In this document: positions 1 to 8,824 of the stretch, in pieces
How positions within the stretch are numbered: the stretch's first letter is position 1
Layout: every line of letters begins with the position of its first letter
From: Deltaproteobacteria bacterium
Lineage (GTDB): Bacteria; Myxococcota_A; UBA796; UBA2385
Length of the DNA stretch: 64,000 nucleotides
Reading direction: 5' to 3'
Assembly: GCA_016792625.1 (NCBI GenBank)
Contig: JAEUKK010000169.1
Span: 1-64,000, forward strand
Program-made: the position numbers and the translations under genes
Notes under the pieces: generated by a model
Databases searched by the model: none
What the model saw: the letters and a program-made list of their open reading frames with translations, nothing else
Told to the model about the DNA's origin: nothing

Positions 1-40
1 GGGGGGGCGGCCGGGCGCCCCGGGGGCCGGCGCCCCCGTT

Positions 41-76
41 CGGGGGGGGGTGGGGGGGGGCGCGCCCCCCCCCCCC
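41..76. other. G-run/C-run palindrome beyond the microcompartment operon
   Basis: Nine G at 42-50, a T, nine G at 52-60, then CGCG and twelve C (65-76). Bases 52-73 form a perfect palindrome. It lies 29 bases beyond the stop codon of the aldolase gene, so it could form a very stable hairpin ending that transcript, but there is no T tract. Bases 1-40 also hold a smaller hairpin (CGGGGGC/GCCCCCG). Long G runs are also typical assembly break points, so the exact base count may be wrong. Confidence 0.4.
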
Positions 77-104
77 ACCATCCTCCCCTCCCCTGCTTTA
101 GGGT

Positions 105-884
105 TCAGCTGCCCAGGCGGCGCAGGGCCTCGGCCACAGCCTGGCGCGGGTCGGGGCGCGGGCCCGCGAGCTCAACGGTGGCAGATCGCCAAGGATCGGC
201 CGGAGGGGGCGCGGAGGGCGCGGCGCCGAAGCTCGGCTGGCTCGGCGGGCGGCCCTTGGCGGTCAGGGCCGAGACCATCGCCGCGGGCAGGGGCCGCACC
301 CCACCCAAAGGCACGGCCAGCAGGGCGATCCGAGCGAGGTGCTCGACCAGCTCCATCCGTAAAAACGCCTGCTCGGGGCTGCCACCGACGGTCAGCAGCC
401 CGTGCCCCGCCAGGATCACCACGTCGGCCACCGCCAGCGCCTCAGCCACGCCGCGGTCGAGCGCGGGATCGCCCGGAGCGGCCAACGCCACCACGGGGAG
501 GGTCGGACCGAGGCTCACCGCCGCCTCAGCCAAGAAGGGGTGCGGGAGGCCCTGCCCCGCGGCCGCGAAGGCGCAGAGGTGGGGCGGGTGGGCGTGGAGG
601 ACCACGCCGATGTCAGGACGGGCCCCGAGGGCCGCCCTGTGCAGGTGCAGCTCGGACATCGGCTTGCGGCTGCCCGCGAGCACCGCCCCGCCGGCGTCGA
701 GCACGAGCAGCGTCTCGGGGGCGATCTCGGCCTTGGCCATCGCGGTGGGCGTGCACAGCAGCCGGCCGTCGCCGAGGCGGGCGGTGGCGTTGCCGTCGTG
801 GTTGGCGACCCAGCCGCGGGCGGCGAGCTGCCGCACCACCGCGGCGAGCTCGCGCCGCAGGTCCTCTTCGCGGGGCGCGCTCAC
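105..884 (-). CDS. Class II aldolase (fuculose-1-phosphate aldolase type), microcompartment cargo
   Basis: Zinc-dependent class II aldolase/adducin family protein of 259 residues. The FucA-type residues are all present: Glu78 in 'MSELHLH' (catalytic), His97 and His99 in 'LHAHP', and His161 in 'AGHGL' (zinc ligands). The family cleaves sugar 1-phosphates such as fuculose-1-phosphate to dihydroxyacetone phosphate and lactaldehyde; the exact substrate here is inferred. After the catalytic domain (about 1-210) comes a Pro/Ala-rich linker and a short amphipathic helix ending 'AVAEALRRLGS', as in encapsulation peptides that bring cargo into microcompartments. It starts with GTG overlapping the preceding BMC-P stop by four bases (GTGA) and is the last gene of the operon within the window. 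Confidence 0.85.
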   Translation of the reverse strand: MSAPREEDLRRELAAVVRQLAARGWVANHDGNATARLGDGRLLCTPTAMAKAEIAPETLLVLDAGGAVLAGSRKPMSELHLHRAALGARPDIGVVLHAHPPHLCAFAAAGQGLPHPFLAEAAVSLGPTLPVVALAAPGDPALDRGVAEALAVADVVILAGHGLLTVGGSPEQAFLRMELVEHLARIALLAVPLGGVRPLPAAMVSALTAKGRPPSQPSFGAAPSAPPPADPWRSATVELAGPRPDPRQAVAEALRRLGS

Positions 885-1165
885 CGGCCCACCGCCGGCA
901 GGTCGACCGCGTCGACCACGCCAAGAACAACGGCGTGCAGGGGCTCTTCGCCGGCGCCGAGCACCTGGCGGGCGGTGTTGCCCTCGCGGGCGGCCAGCAC
1001 GAGGTCACCGGGGCCGGCCTGGGCGGCGTCGACGGCCATGAAGTCAGGGCCCACCGGGCTGTGGGTGTCGGGCCCGACCGGGACGAGCACCAGCACGGTG
1101 CGCCCGTCGAAGGCTGCGTGCTGGACGGTGCTCACGCAATTGCCGACCACGCGGGCGAGGATCAC
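881..1165 (-). CDS. Microcompartment shell pentamer (BMC-P, EutN/CcmL family)
   Basis: 94-residue EutN/CcmL-family protein, the usual size for the pentamers that cap shell vertices. It begins 'MILARVVGNCVST', the typical first beta strand, and has the family's central pattern 'FMAVDAAQAGPGDLVLAA' and an ending 'VLGVVDAVDLP'. GTG start, with GTGA overlaps on both sides (with the upstream BMC-P stop and the downstream aldolase start), so translation is probably coupled. It is one of three different pentamer genes here, and the two next to each other (this one and 1162-1440) are diverged paralogues. Confidence 0.9.
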   Translation of the reverse strand: MILARVVGNCVSTVQHAAFDGRTVLVLVPVGPDTHSPVGPDFMAVDAAQAGPGDLVLAAREGNTARQVLGAGEEPLHAVVLGVVDAVDLPAVGR

Positions 1166-1440
1166 AGCAAGCTCCGGTCGGACCAGACCCGGTCCACGAT
1201 GCTGATCACGGCGCAGTCGACCGGCACGAAGGTCTGGGGCAAGGCGAGCGCGGCCTCGCGCCCGGCCGTCCAGCTCACCAGGTCGCCCGGGCCCGCCTGG
1301 AGCGCGTCGGCGGCGACGATGGGCTCGCCGCTCGGGGCGCCGTCGGCCCCCTGCGGCTGGATGAGCAGCAGCCGCACCCCCTCGAGGCCCTCGGACTTGA
1401 CCGTGCAGACCACACGGCCGCGGACGCGCGCGAGCTCCAC
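1162..1440 (-). CDS. Microcompartment shell pentamer (BMC-P), second copy
   Basis: 92-residue EutN/CcmL-family pentamer. It shows the family start 'MELARVRGRVVCTVKSEGL', the 'LLLIQPQ' strand, the loop 'AADALQAGPGDLVSW' and the C-terminal 'AVISIVDRV'. The GTG start lies directly after the TGA of the BMC-T gene, and its own stop overlaps the next GTG start. Having several pentamer paralogues is common in microcompartment loci; they may differ in vertex position or binding partners. The division of labour among the three here cannot be read from sequence. Confidence 0.9.
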   Translation of the reverse strand: MELARVRGRVVCTVKSEGLEGVRLLLIQPQGADGAPSGEPIVAADALQAGPGDLVSWTAGREAALALPQTFVPVDCAVISIVDRVWSDRSLL

Positions 1441-2034
1441 TCAGGCCTCCCGGCCGAGCGCGAAGGGCGCCGGCCGCAGCAAGAAGGGGATCAGATCGGG
1501 GTGTGGGCGGGCGATGCGCTCGATGCGGTGCAGGGCGCCGGCCGCGCGCAGCTGGGCCTCGGCGGTGGCCAGCCCCTCTTCGACGTCGTGCTGGGCGCCG
1601 GCGATGACCGCGTAGGCCCGGCCGCCGAGGCCGCCGGCCACGCGCAGCCCGCAGAGGCGCACGTCGGCGTCTTTGAGCGCCCGGTCGACCGCGAGCAAGG
1701 CGGGGGCGATGGCGCCGCCCTCGATGACGCCGAGACAGTCGTAGCTGTCGGCGTCTTCGCGCAGCGTGTGGCCGCGCAGGCCGCGGAGCAGCGCGGGGTG
1801 GGCCATCGGCAGCAGCAGGTGGTGGAGCACGGCCGGGCCGGCGGCGCGCAGACCGGCCCCGACCGCCTCGTCGACCTCGGCCACCGCCCCGCAGAGCAAG
1901 ATCAAGAAGCGCCCGGGCTCGACGAGGTTGGCCTCGAGCACGCGCACGGGGGCCTGCTTGACCAGCGCGTCGAGCGCGCGGAGGCCCGACGCGACGGCGT
2001 CGAGCTCCAGCAGGGCGAGCGCGTCCTCCACCAT
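1441..2034 (-). CDS. Microcompartment trimer shell protein (BMC-T, tandem BMC domains)
   Basis: 197 residues holding two BMC domains in tandem. The first spans about 5-95, with 'ALLELDAVASGLRALDALVKQAPV' split here as strand 'ALLELDAVA' and helix 'GLRALDALVKQAPV'; the second spans about 100-180, with 'YDCLGVIEGG' and 'LLAVDRALKDADV'. Such proteins form pseudohexameric trimers that tile shell facets and often carry the main pores. The C-terminal part ('ARPHPDLIPFLL') resembles what I recall of the Haliangium BMC-T1 protein. ATG start with a GGGAGGG site about 8 bases upstream; it sits 18 bases after the aldehyde dehydrogenase. Confidence 0.85.
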   Translation of the reverse strand: MVEDALALLELDAVASGLRALDALVKQAPVRVLEANLVEPGRFLILLCGAVAEVDEAVGAGLRAAGPAVLHHLLLPMAHPALLRGLRGHTLREDADSYDCLGVIEGGAIAPALLAVDRALKDADVRLCGLRVAGGLGGRAYAVIAGAQHDVEEGLATAEAQLRAAGALHRIERIARPHPDLIPFLLRPAPFALGREA

Positions 2035-2052
2035 CGGCTGTTGCCCTCCCCG

Positions 2053-3452
<1,400 letters not shown>

Positions 3453-3456
<4 letters not shown>

Positions 3457-3767
3457 GAGCTGGCCCCGGACTTGTCGTAGACCAGGGCGCCGTCGACGTC
3501 GACCGCGTCGACGATGGCCATGATCACGGCGTCGACCGGCCGCTTGTCGGTGGCGTGGGTCTGGCGGGCCGAGGAGCCCGAGGCGTAGAGCACGTACTCG
3601 CCGACCCCGGCGCCGACGCTGTCGACCGCGACGACAAAGGCGTCTTTCTCGGCAAAGGCGCCCGAGGCCTGCAAGGCCAAGTCGCGCACCATGAGCAGGC
3701 GCAGGCCGTCGAGGCGCTCATCTTTGCGCGTCGCGACGACGGTGCCGACGATTCGTCCGAGCTTCAT
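3453..3767 (-). CDS. Microcompartment shell pentamer (BMC-P), third copy
   Basis: 104-residue EutN/CcmL pentamer. Family pattern: start 'MKLGRIVGTVVATRKDERL', 'LRLLMVRDL', 'VAVDSVGAGVGEYVLYASG', and the end 'VIMAIVDAVDV'. The ATG at 3765-3767 was chosen because it matches the family N-terminus and has GGAGGA 7 bases upstream. The longer open frame upstream encodes an Arg/Ser/Pro-rich shadow. Its stop overlaps the GTG of the aldehyde dehydrogenase. Its position between BMC-H and the dehydrogenase matches the Haliangium order as I recall it. Confidence 0.9.
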
Positions 3768-3828
3768 CTGGTCCTCCCCCCTCGAGGCGCGCAGGGCCGG
3801 GGCCGCGCGGGCCGACGGCCACCGACGG

Positions 3829-4119
3829 CTACTTGGCGGCGGGCGCGCGACCGAGCGGGAGGACGGCGTCGACGTTCTCGGCCGGCCGGGGGATGACGTG
3901 GACCGAGACGAGCTCGCCGACCCGCTGGGCTTGGCGGGCGCCGGCCTCGGTGGCGGCCTTGACCGCCGCGACGTCGCCGCGGACGATGGCGGTGACGTAG
4001 CCGCCGCCGATCTTCTCAAAGCCGATCAGCTCGACCCGGGCGGCCTTGACCATCGCGTCAGCGGCCTCGACCATCGCGACAAAACCCTTGGTCTCAATCA
4101 TCCCCAGCGCGTCAGCCAT
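3829..4119 (-). CDS. Microcompartment hexamer shell protein (BMC-H)
   Basis: 96-residue single BMC-domain protein, the main hexameric tile of the shell. It is canonical: 'ALGMIETKGFVAMVEAADAM' at residues 4-23, the 'GGGYVTAIVRGDV' pore-region strand around 39-51, and 'VHVIPRPAENVD' near the end. The ATG at 4117-4119 has a GAGAGGG stretch upstream. A 157-base spacer with hairpins separates it from the upstream BMC-T, the only long gap in the operon, which may allow separate control of this usually most abundant component. Confidence 0.95.
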   Translation of the reverse strand: MADALGMIETKGFVAMVEAADAMVKAARVELIGFEKIGGGYVTAIVRGDVAAVKAATEAGARQAQRVGELVSVHVIPRPAENVDAVLPLGRAPAAK

Positions 4120-4276
4120 GAGAGCCCTCTCGGTGCAGCCCGTGGGCTGCGGTGGGTGCGCCCGCGGGGAGCGCACGTGCAACAAGGTGAAGGAAAGAAG
4201 CGAAAGTAACGAGCAGGTCGATGTTGTCGGAGAGGGCGCCTGGCAGCCGAAGCGCCCGGGCCCGGCCCCCGGCGGT

Positions 4277-4888
4277 TCAGCGGGCCAAGGCCTCGATGGC
4301 GGCGATGGCGGCCTCGCGGGCGCTGTCGATCTCAGCCTCGCTGCCCCCCATCCACAGCCGGCCGAAGGCGCCGAAGGGCCGGAGGTTGATGAGGCTGACG
4401 TTGGCGGCCTTCTCGGCCTCGTTGGCCGCGGCGACGATCCAGGCCGCCGGCTCGGTCTCGAGGATGAACAGGCTCTGGCCGGGGATCAGCATGTTGCCGG
4501 AGCGGTCGCGGTTGATGATCTGGGCCTGGTAGGGCTCGACCGCGCGGATGACCTGGTTGCTGACCACCTTGGGCTTGACCCGATCAGCGGCGGTGAGCTG
4601 AAGGTGCTGCAGCACGGCGTCGCCAGCGCTGGTGACCTCGCCCTTGTCGTCGTGGTGGATCTCAAGCAGGCCGTAGGCGCGCTCGACGACCTGGATGGCC
4701 GGCGCGGCCCGGGTGGCCTTGAGCGCCACGTCGGTCACCCGGTTGATGATCATGCCCGGGGCCGTCTCGATCCAGAGCGAGGCCTGGCCGGCGAGCGGGA
4801 GGAAGCCGCGGCAGGTCGTGCCGACAAAGGCGGCGAGCTGCGGCTGAAGGCTGTCGATGAAGACGTAGCCGCGAAGGGTGACCGACAC
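4277..4888 (-). CDS. Microcompartment trimer shell protein (BMC-T), first gene of the operon
   Basis: 203-residue tandem BMC-domain protein. Motifs include 'YVFIDSLQPQLAAFVG' near the N-terminus, 'GQASLWIETAPGMIINRVTD', 'VVERAYGLLEIHH' and 'QSLFILETEPAAWIVAAANE'. These resemble, from memory, the Haliangium BMC-T2 type that can stack into double layers. GTG at 4886-4888 was chosen as the start because it begins the conserved part ('MSVTLRGYVF') and has GGGGG five bases upstream. The in-frame extension to 5104 reads as non-conserved Arg/Pro-rich sequence and covers the promoter. It is promoter-proximal, so it is probably well expressed. Confidence 0.85.
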   Translation of the reverse strand: MSVTLRGYVFIDSLQPQLAAFVGTTCRGFLPLAGQASLWIETAPGMIINRVTDVALKATRAAPAIQVVERAYGLLEIHHDDKGEVTSAGDAVLQHLQLTAADRVKPKVVSNQVIRAVEPYQAQIINRDRSGNMLIPGQSLFILETEPAAWIVAAANEAEKAANVSLINLRPFGAFGRLWMGGSEAEIDSAREAAIAAIEALAR

Positions 4889-4951
4889 CAAACCCCCAGG
4901 AGGCGCGCGGGCGGGGCGGGAGAGCCCTCGGCCCGTCGTGGACAGGGGCGA

Positions 4952-4981
4952 GCGATACCGCGGCGGGCGCTGGCCCGTCAA
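4952..4981 (-). promoter_or_regulatory. Likely sigma70 promoter of the microcompartment operon
   Basis: On the - strand a -35 TTGACG (4976-4981) is followed by an 18-base spacer and a -10 TATCGC (4952-4957). Transcription would begin near 4945, about 57 bases before the GTG of the first BMC-T gene. The opposite-strand glycosyltransferase starts 138 bases beyond. Confidence 0.5.
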
Positions 4982-5118
4982 GCTGAACACGGACATGGCG
5001 TGCAGCAGGCCGTGATCGACAAGGCGGCGCGGCCTCGGCGTGGCGCGCGCGCCGGGGCTCACGCCCGCGATAAGGCGCCCGGTGGGCCGGCGGATCGGCC
5101 CCACCGCCGAGGTGCTGG

Positions 5119-6117
5119 ATGTCCGCCCCCGACCGCGCCCCGGCGCTCAGCGTGTGCGTGCCGGTCTACGACGAAGAGGGCAACGTCGACCAGCTGCACG
5201 CGCGGCTCGACGCCGCCCTCACCGGCCTCGACTGGGAGGTCATCTACGTCAATGACGGCAGCCGCGACGGCACCGCCCGCCTGCTCGACGCGGTCGCGGC
5301 GCGTGACCCGCGGGCCCGGGTCATCCACTTTGTGCGCAACTACGGCCAGACCGCGGCGCTGACCGCGGGCATCCACCACGCGACGGCCCCCGTGCTCGTG
5401 ACGATGGACGCCGATCTGCAGAACGACCCCGCCGACATCCCGGGCATGCTCGCCCTGCTCGACCGCTGCGACGTGGTCTGCGGCTGGCGCCAGAACCGCC
5501 AAGACGCGGCGCTGCAGCGCAAGCTGCCCAGCCGCGTTGCCAACCAGCTGATCTCGCGCCTCTCGAAGGTGCACCTGCACGACTACGGCTGCACGCTCAG
5601 GGTCTACAAGCGCGAGTTCATCCAGGGCGTCCCGCTCTATGGCGAGATGCACCGCTTCATCCCCATCTATGTGACCTGGGCTGGGGCGCGGATCATCGAG
5701 GTGCCCGTCCGCCACCACGCGCGGACGCAGGGGGTCAGCAAGTATGGCCTCGCCCGCATCCCCAAGGTGCTGCTCGACCTCACCACCGTGAAATTCCTCA
5801 GGGACTTCTATGTCACGCCGATCTACTTTTTTGGCTGGGTCGGCTTTCTGATGGTGCTGACGGGGGGCCTGGCCGGGCTCGGCGCACTCGGCGCCTGGGC
5901 AGCCGGCGCGGCCCTGCTTGCGACCGCCCTGCTCGTGGTCGCGCCGCTGCTCGTCGCCACCGGCACCTTGGAGATCACCCTCGGGATCATCGCCGAGGTG
6001 CTGATCCGCATGCACTTCGAGATCCAGCAGAAGGCGCCCTACCGCATCCGCGAGGCGCGCAACCTGCCCGCCGCGCGCACCATCCGCGACGAGGCCCAGT
6101 CGGCCGGGGCCCGCTGA
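5119..6117 (+). CDS. Family 2 glycosyltransferase, polyprenyl-phosphate (DPM1/ArnC) type
   Basis: 332-residue membrane glycosyltransferase. The N-terminal GT-A domain starts 'LSVCVPVYDEEGNVDQLHA', with 'VNDGSRDGT' and the metal-binding 'MDADLQNDP'. Two hydrophobic C-terminal segments (about 235-260 and 265-300, rich in Leu/Ala/Gly) resemble ArnC and dolichol-phosphate mannose synthase relatives. Such enzymes load a sugar onto a polyprenyl phosphate for transfer across the membrane. ATG start with GAGGTG upstream. Its stop overlaps the start of the asparagine-synthase-like gene (TGATG), so the two are probably coupled and the pair may make or modify an envelope glycan; that role is inferred. 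Confidence 0.8.
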   Translation: MSAPDRAPALSVCVPVYDEEGNVDQLHARLDAALTGLDWEVIYVNDGSRDGTARLLDAVAARDPRARVIHFVRNYGQTAALTAGIHHATAPVLVTMDADLQNDPADIPGMLALLDRCDVVCGWRQNRQDAALQRKLPSRVANQLISRLSKVHLHDYGCTLRVYKREFIQGVPLYGEMHRFIPIYVTWAGARIIEVPVRHHARTQGVSKYGLARIPKVLLDLTTVKFLRDFYVTPIYFFGWVGFLMVLTGGLAGLGALGAWAAGAALLATALLVVAPLLVATGTLEITLGIIAEVLIRMHFEIQQKAPYRIREARNLPAARTIRDEAQSAGAR

Positions 6118-7955
6118 TGTGCGGCATTGTCGGCTTTTTCGCAGCAGACGGCATCGCGCGCCCCGCCGCCGAAGCCCTGCTGCGCACCATGCTGGGGACG
6201 CTGCACCACCGCGGGCCCGACGGGGAGGGTCAGTGGATCGCGACCGGTGAGCGGCCGTGGGCCGGCCTCGGCACCCGTCGGCTCGGCTTGGTGGACCTCG
6301 ACGGCGGCGACCAGCCCCGCGCGGACCAACAGGGCCGGTATGTGCTCAGCCACAACGGCGAGCTGTACAACCACAAGCGCCTGGCCGAAGAGCTGCGCGC
6401 AGACGGTGTGCTGCTCCGCGGGCGCTCGGACACCGAGGCCTGGGTCCAGCTCATGGGCCACTACGGCGTCGAGCCCGCCATTGACCGCGCCGATGGGATG
6501 TTCGCCGCGGCGATCGCCGACACCCTCGAGCGGGAGGTCACCCTCGTCCGGGATCGCATGGGGAAGAAGCCGCTCTATCTGACCCGCACGACGGAGGGGG
6601 TCTGGCTCTGGGCGAGCGAGCCCCGCGCGCTGCTCGCCGCGCCCGGGGTGAACCGAACGGTCGACCAGCTCGCCCTCCAGCGCCTGCTGCTCTGGGAGTA
6701 CATCCCCGGTCCGGGCAGCGCTTGGGCCCACATCCACAAGCTTGAGGCGGGGACGGCCCTGCGCCTGCGCGCCGGGAGCCGCCGCCGCTACTGGACCCTG
6801 CCCACCCCGCAAGAGGGCGCGGCGGGGGACGGCGCACGTTGGGCCCGCAGCCTGCGGGCCAGCTTGGACGTCGCGGTGGGGCGCCGGCTCGAGGCCGACG
6901 TGCCCTGCGCGCTTTTGCTCAGCGGCGGCCTCGACTCGAGCGCGGTGGCGGCGTTGGCAGCGGCCCGGCGGCCGGGGCTCGACGCTTTTCACGTGCAGGT
7001 CGACGCGCCCGGCTTCGACGAGTCGGCGGCGGCGGCGGTGAGCGCGCAGGCGCTCGGCCTGAAGCTGCGGTCTCTGCGCCTCAAGATTGATGACCTGGAC
7101 GCGCTCTTCGACGAGGCCACCGCCCACATGGATGAGCCGCTGGCCGACAGCTCGCTGCTCTCTACCTGGCACCTGATGCGCGGGGTCGCCGAAGCGGGCT
7201 TCCGCTGCGCGCTCTCGGGCGACGGCGCCGATGAGCTCTTCGCCGGGTACCCGACGGTGCGCGCGCACCAGCTCGCGCCCATGCTCGAGGCGACCGCCCC
7301 CCTGCTTCGGGCGGTCGCGGCGCGGGCCCCCACCACTTGGGGGGGTGTGAGCTGGGACTTCAAGCTCCGCGCCATGGTGGACGGCCTGGGGGAGCCTTGG
7401 GCGCGCCGCCACCAGCGCTGGATGGGCGCGTGGAGCGCCGCGGAGATCGGCGCCCCCGACGAGGTCTTCGCGCCGGTGGACGCCATCGCTGCTCACACAG
7501 CGACGCGGGGCGCCGCCCGCGCCCTCCTGCTCGACCAGCAGCTCTACATGCGGGAGGGCGTTTTGGTGAAGGTCGACCGCGCGAGCATGGCGCATGGCGT
7601 CGAGGTCCGCAGCCCCTTCCTCGACACGGCGGTGGTGCAGCTGGCCGCCGACATTGGCCTCGGGCACAAGCTGCGCGGCCACGAGGGCAAGGTGGTGCTG
7701 CGCGAGGCGGTCGCCGGCCTGCTCCCCGCCGCGGTGCTTCACCAGCGCAAGCGAGGCTTCGGCTCGCCGATCGGGCCGTGGTTGCGGGGCCCAGGCGGCC
7801 ACCGTCTCGACGCGTTGCCCGACCAGCTCGCTGATCTGGTGCGGCCCGAGACGATGCGGGCGGTCATCGCGGCGCACCGGACCGGCGCGCGGGACCACCG
7901 GCGTCGGCTGTTCAGCGCCCTGAGCCTCGCGGCCTGGCGGGCGCGATGGGCCTGA
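6117..7955 (+). CDS. asnB: Asparagine synthase (glutamine-hydrolysing) family amidotransferase
   Basis: 612 residues with both AsnB halves. The N-terminal glutaminase begins 'MCGIVGFF' with nucleophile Cys2, and has 'HHRGPDGEGQW' and 'SHNGELYNH'. The synthetase domain has the ATP-pyrophosphatase loop 'SGGLDSS' (about 269-275), 'SGDGADELFAGYP' and 'SPFLD'. It transfers glutamine-derived ammonia to a carboxylate, classically aspartate to asparagine. The neighbouring glycosyltransferase leaves open a role in amidating an envelope sugar or peptide, as AsnB homologues often do in glycan clusters. It overlaps the upstream gene by one base and the downstream gene by ten. Confidence 0.85.
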   Translation: MCGIVGFFAADGIARPAAEALLRTMLGTLHHRGPDGEGQWIATGERPWAGLGTRRLGLVDLDGGDQPRADQQGRYVLSHNGELYNHKRLAEELRADGVLLRGRSDTEAWVQLMGHYGVEPAIDRADGMFAAAIADTLEREVTLVRDRMGKKPLYLTRTTEGVWLWASEPRALLAAPGVNRTVDQLALQRLLLWEYIPGPGSAWAHIHKLEAGTALRLRAGSRRRYWTLPTPQEGAAGDGARWARSLRASLDVAVGRRLEADVPCALLLSGGLDSSAVAALAAARRPGLDAFHVQVDAPGFDESAAAAVSAQALGLKLRSLRLKIDDLDALFDEATAHMDEPLADSSLLSTWHLMRGVAEAGFRCALSGDGADELFAGYPTVRAHQLAPMLEATAPLLRAVAARAPTTWGGVSWDFKLRAMVDGLGEPWARRHQRWMGAWSAAEIGAPDEVFAPVDAIAAHTATRGAARALLLDQQLYMREGVLVKVDRASMAHGVEVRSPFLDTAVVQLAADIGLGHKLRGHEGKVVLREAVAGLLPAAVLHQRKRGFGSPIGPWLRGPGGHRLDALPDQLADLVRPETMRAVIAAHRTGARDHRRRLFSALSLAAWRARWA

Positions 7956-8764
7956 CCCGAAGCGGCCGGCGCAGCGGCTGGAGCCCCCGCCTGAGCCTCA
8001 TCCTGCTGATCTTCGGCCCCGGCTGCGCGCCACAGCCGGCCATCGGCGACCACCTCGCCGTGCTCTGCCCCCGCGGCTTCGGCGCCCTGCTGGGCCCGGT
8101 GATCGACGCGTGGGGCCGCGAAGCCGGCGTCGACGTGCACCTCGCCGAGGACAGCCCCGAGCGCATCGCGCGCCAGGTCAACGGAGGGGCGCAGGCCGAC
8201 CTGTTCATCAGCGCGGAGCCCAGCTGGGTGGAAGAGCTGCAGCGGGACGACCACCTCAGCGGGGATGCTCCGCTGGAGCTGTTCGTCGACCCGTTGGTCA
8301 TCGTCACCCGTGCCCAGCCAGAGCGCCCGGTGCACGCCCCGCGAGACCTGATCTCGCCGAAGCCGCTGCGCACGGCCGTCCCCGAGCGGGGCTGGGAGGG
8401 AGCGGCGGTGCGGAGGGCCATGGAGGCGGCGGGCGTTTGGGCGCCGCTCGAGGCCCACAGCATCCGGGTGGAGGACGGCGGCGCGGCGGTCGAGCTGCTG
8501 CTCGCCTCGGGAGCGGAGGCCGCGGTGGTGCGCCGAACAGCCGCGCTGAGCGCCGACACCGCGGTCACCGCCACGCGCTGGCCCGCGCAGGCAGGCGCTG
8601 AGGTACGCGTCCAGGCCGCTGTTTTACGCACGGCGCGCCGCCCCGAGGCCGCCACCGCCCTGGCCGCGCACCTCGCGGAGGCCCCCGGCGCCCGCCGCGC
8701 GCTCGACGCGCTGGGCCTGCACCACGCCGCGCCGGAGCCGCCCGTCCCGCACCACCCGCCTTGA
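7946..8764 (+). CDS. ModA-like solute-binding lipoprotein
   Basis: 272-residue exported protein with a lipoprotein signal peptide ending in the lipobox-like 'IFGPGC' (Cys about 27). The rest follows the periplasmic molybdate-binding (ModA/PBP II) pattern: 'LAVLCPRGFGALLGPVIDAW', 'ERIARQVNGGAQADLFISAE' and 'ELFVDPLVIVTR'. No modB or modC permease genes lie nearby, so it is either an orphan binding protein or a sensor, and the ligand is unknown. It overlaps the 3' end of the AsnB gene, suggesting one transcript. The C-terminal 20 residues are Pro/His-rich. Confidence 0.65.
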   Translation: MGLTRSGRRSGWSPRLSLILLIFGPGCAPQPAIGDHLAVLCPRGFGALLGPVIDAWGREAGVDVHLAEDSPERIARQVNGGAQADLFISAEPSWVEELQRDDHLSGDAPLELFVDPLVIVTRAQPERPVHAPRDLISPKPLRTAVPERGWEGAAVRRAMEAAGVWAPLEAHSIRVEDGGAAVELLLASGAEAAVVRRTAALSADTAVTATRWPAQAGAEVRVQAAVLRTARRPEAATALAAHLAEAPGARRALDALGLHHAAPEPPVPHHPP

Positions 8765-8824
8765 GCCCGGCCCCGCGGCGCCTTGGGTCAGGGCTGCCGT
8801 GGGCGGAGGCGAGCGGCCGGGAGC

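Noticed and set aside
3768..4019. N-terminal extension of the third pentamer gene, with a similar one for the first BMC-T up to 5104
   Set aside because: The extensions are Ser/Arg/Pro-rich, not conserved in these families, and overlap the neighbouring gene or promoter. Internal starts with ribosome sites fit the families.
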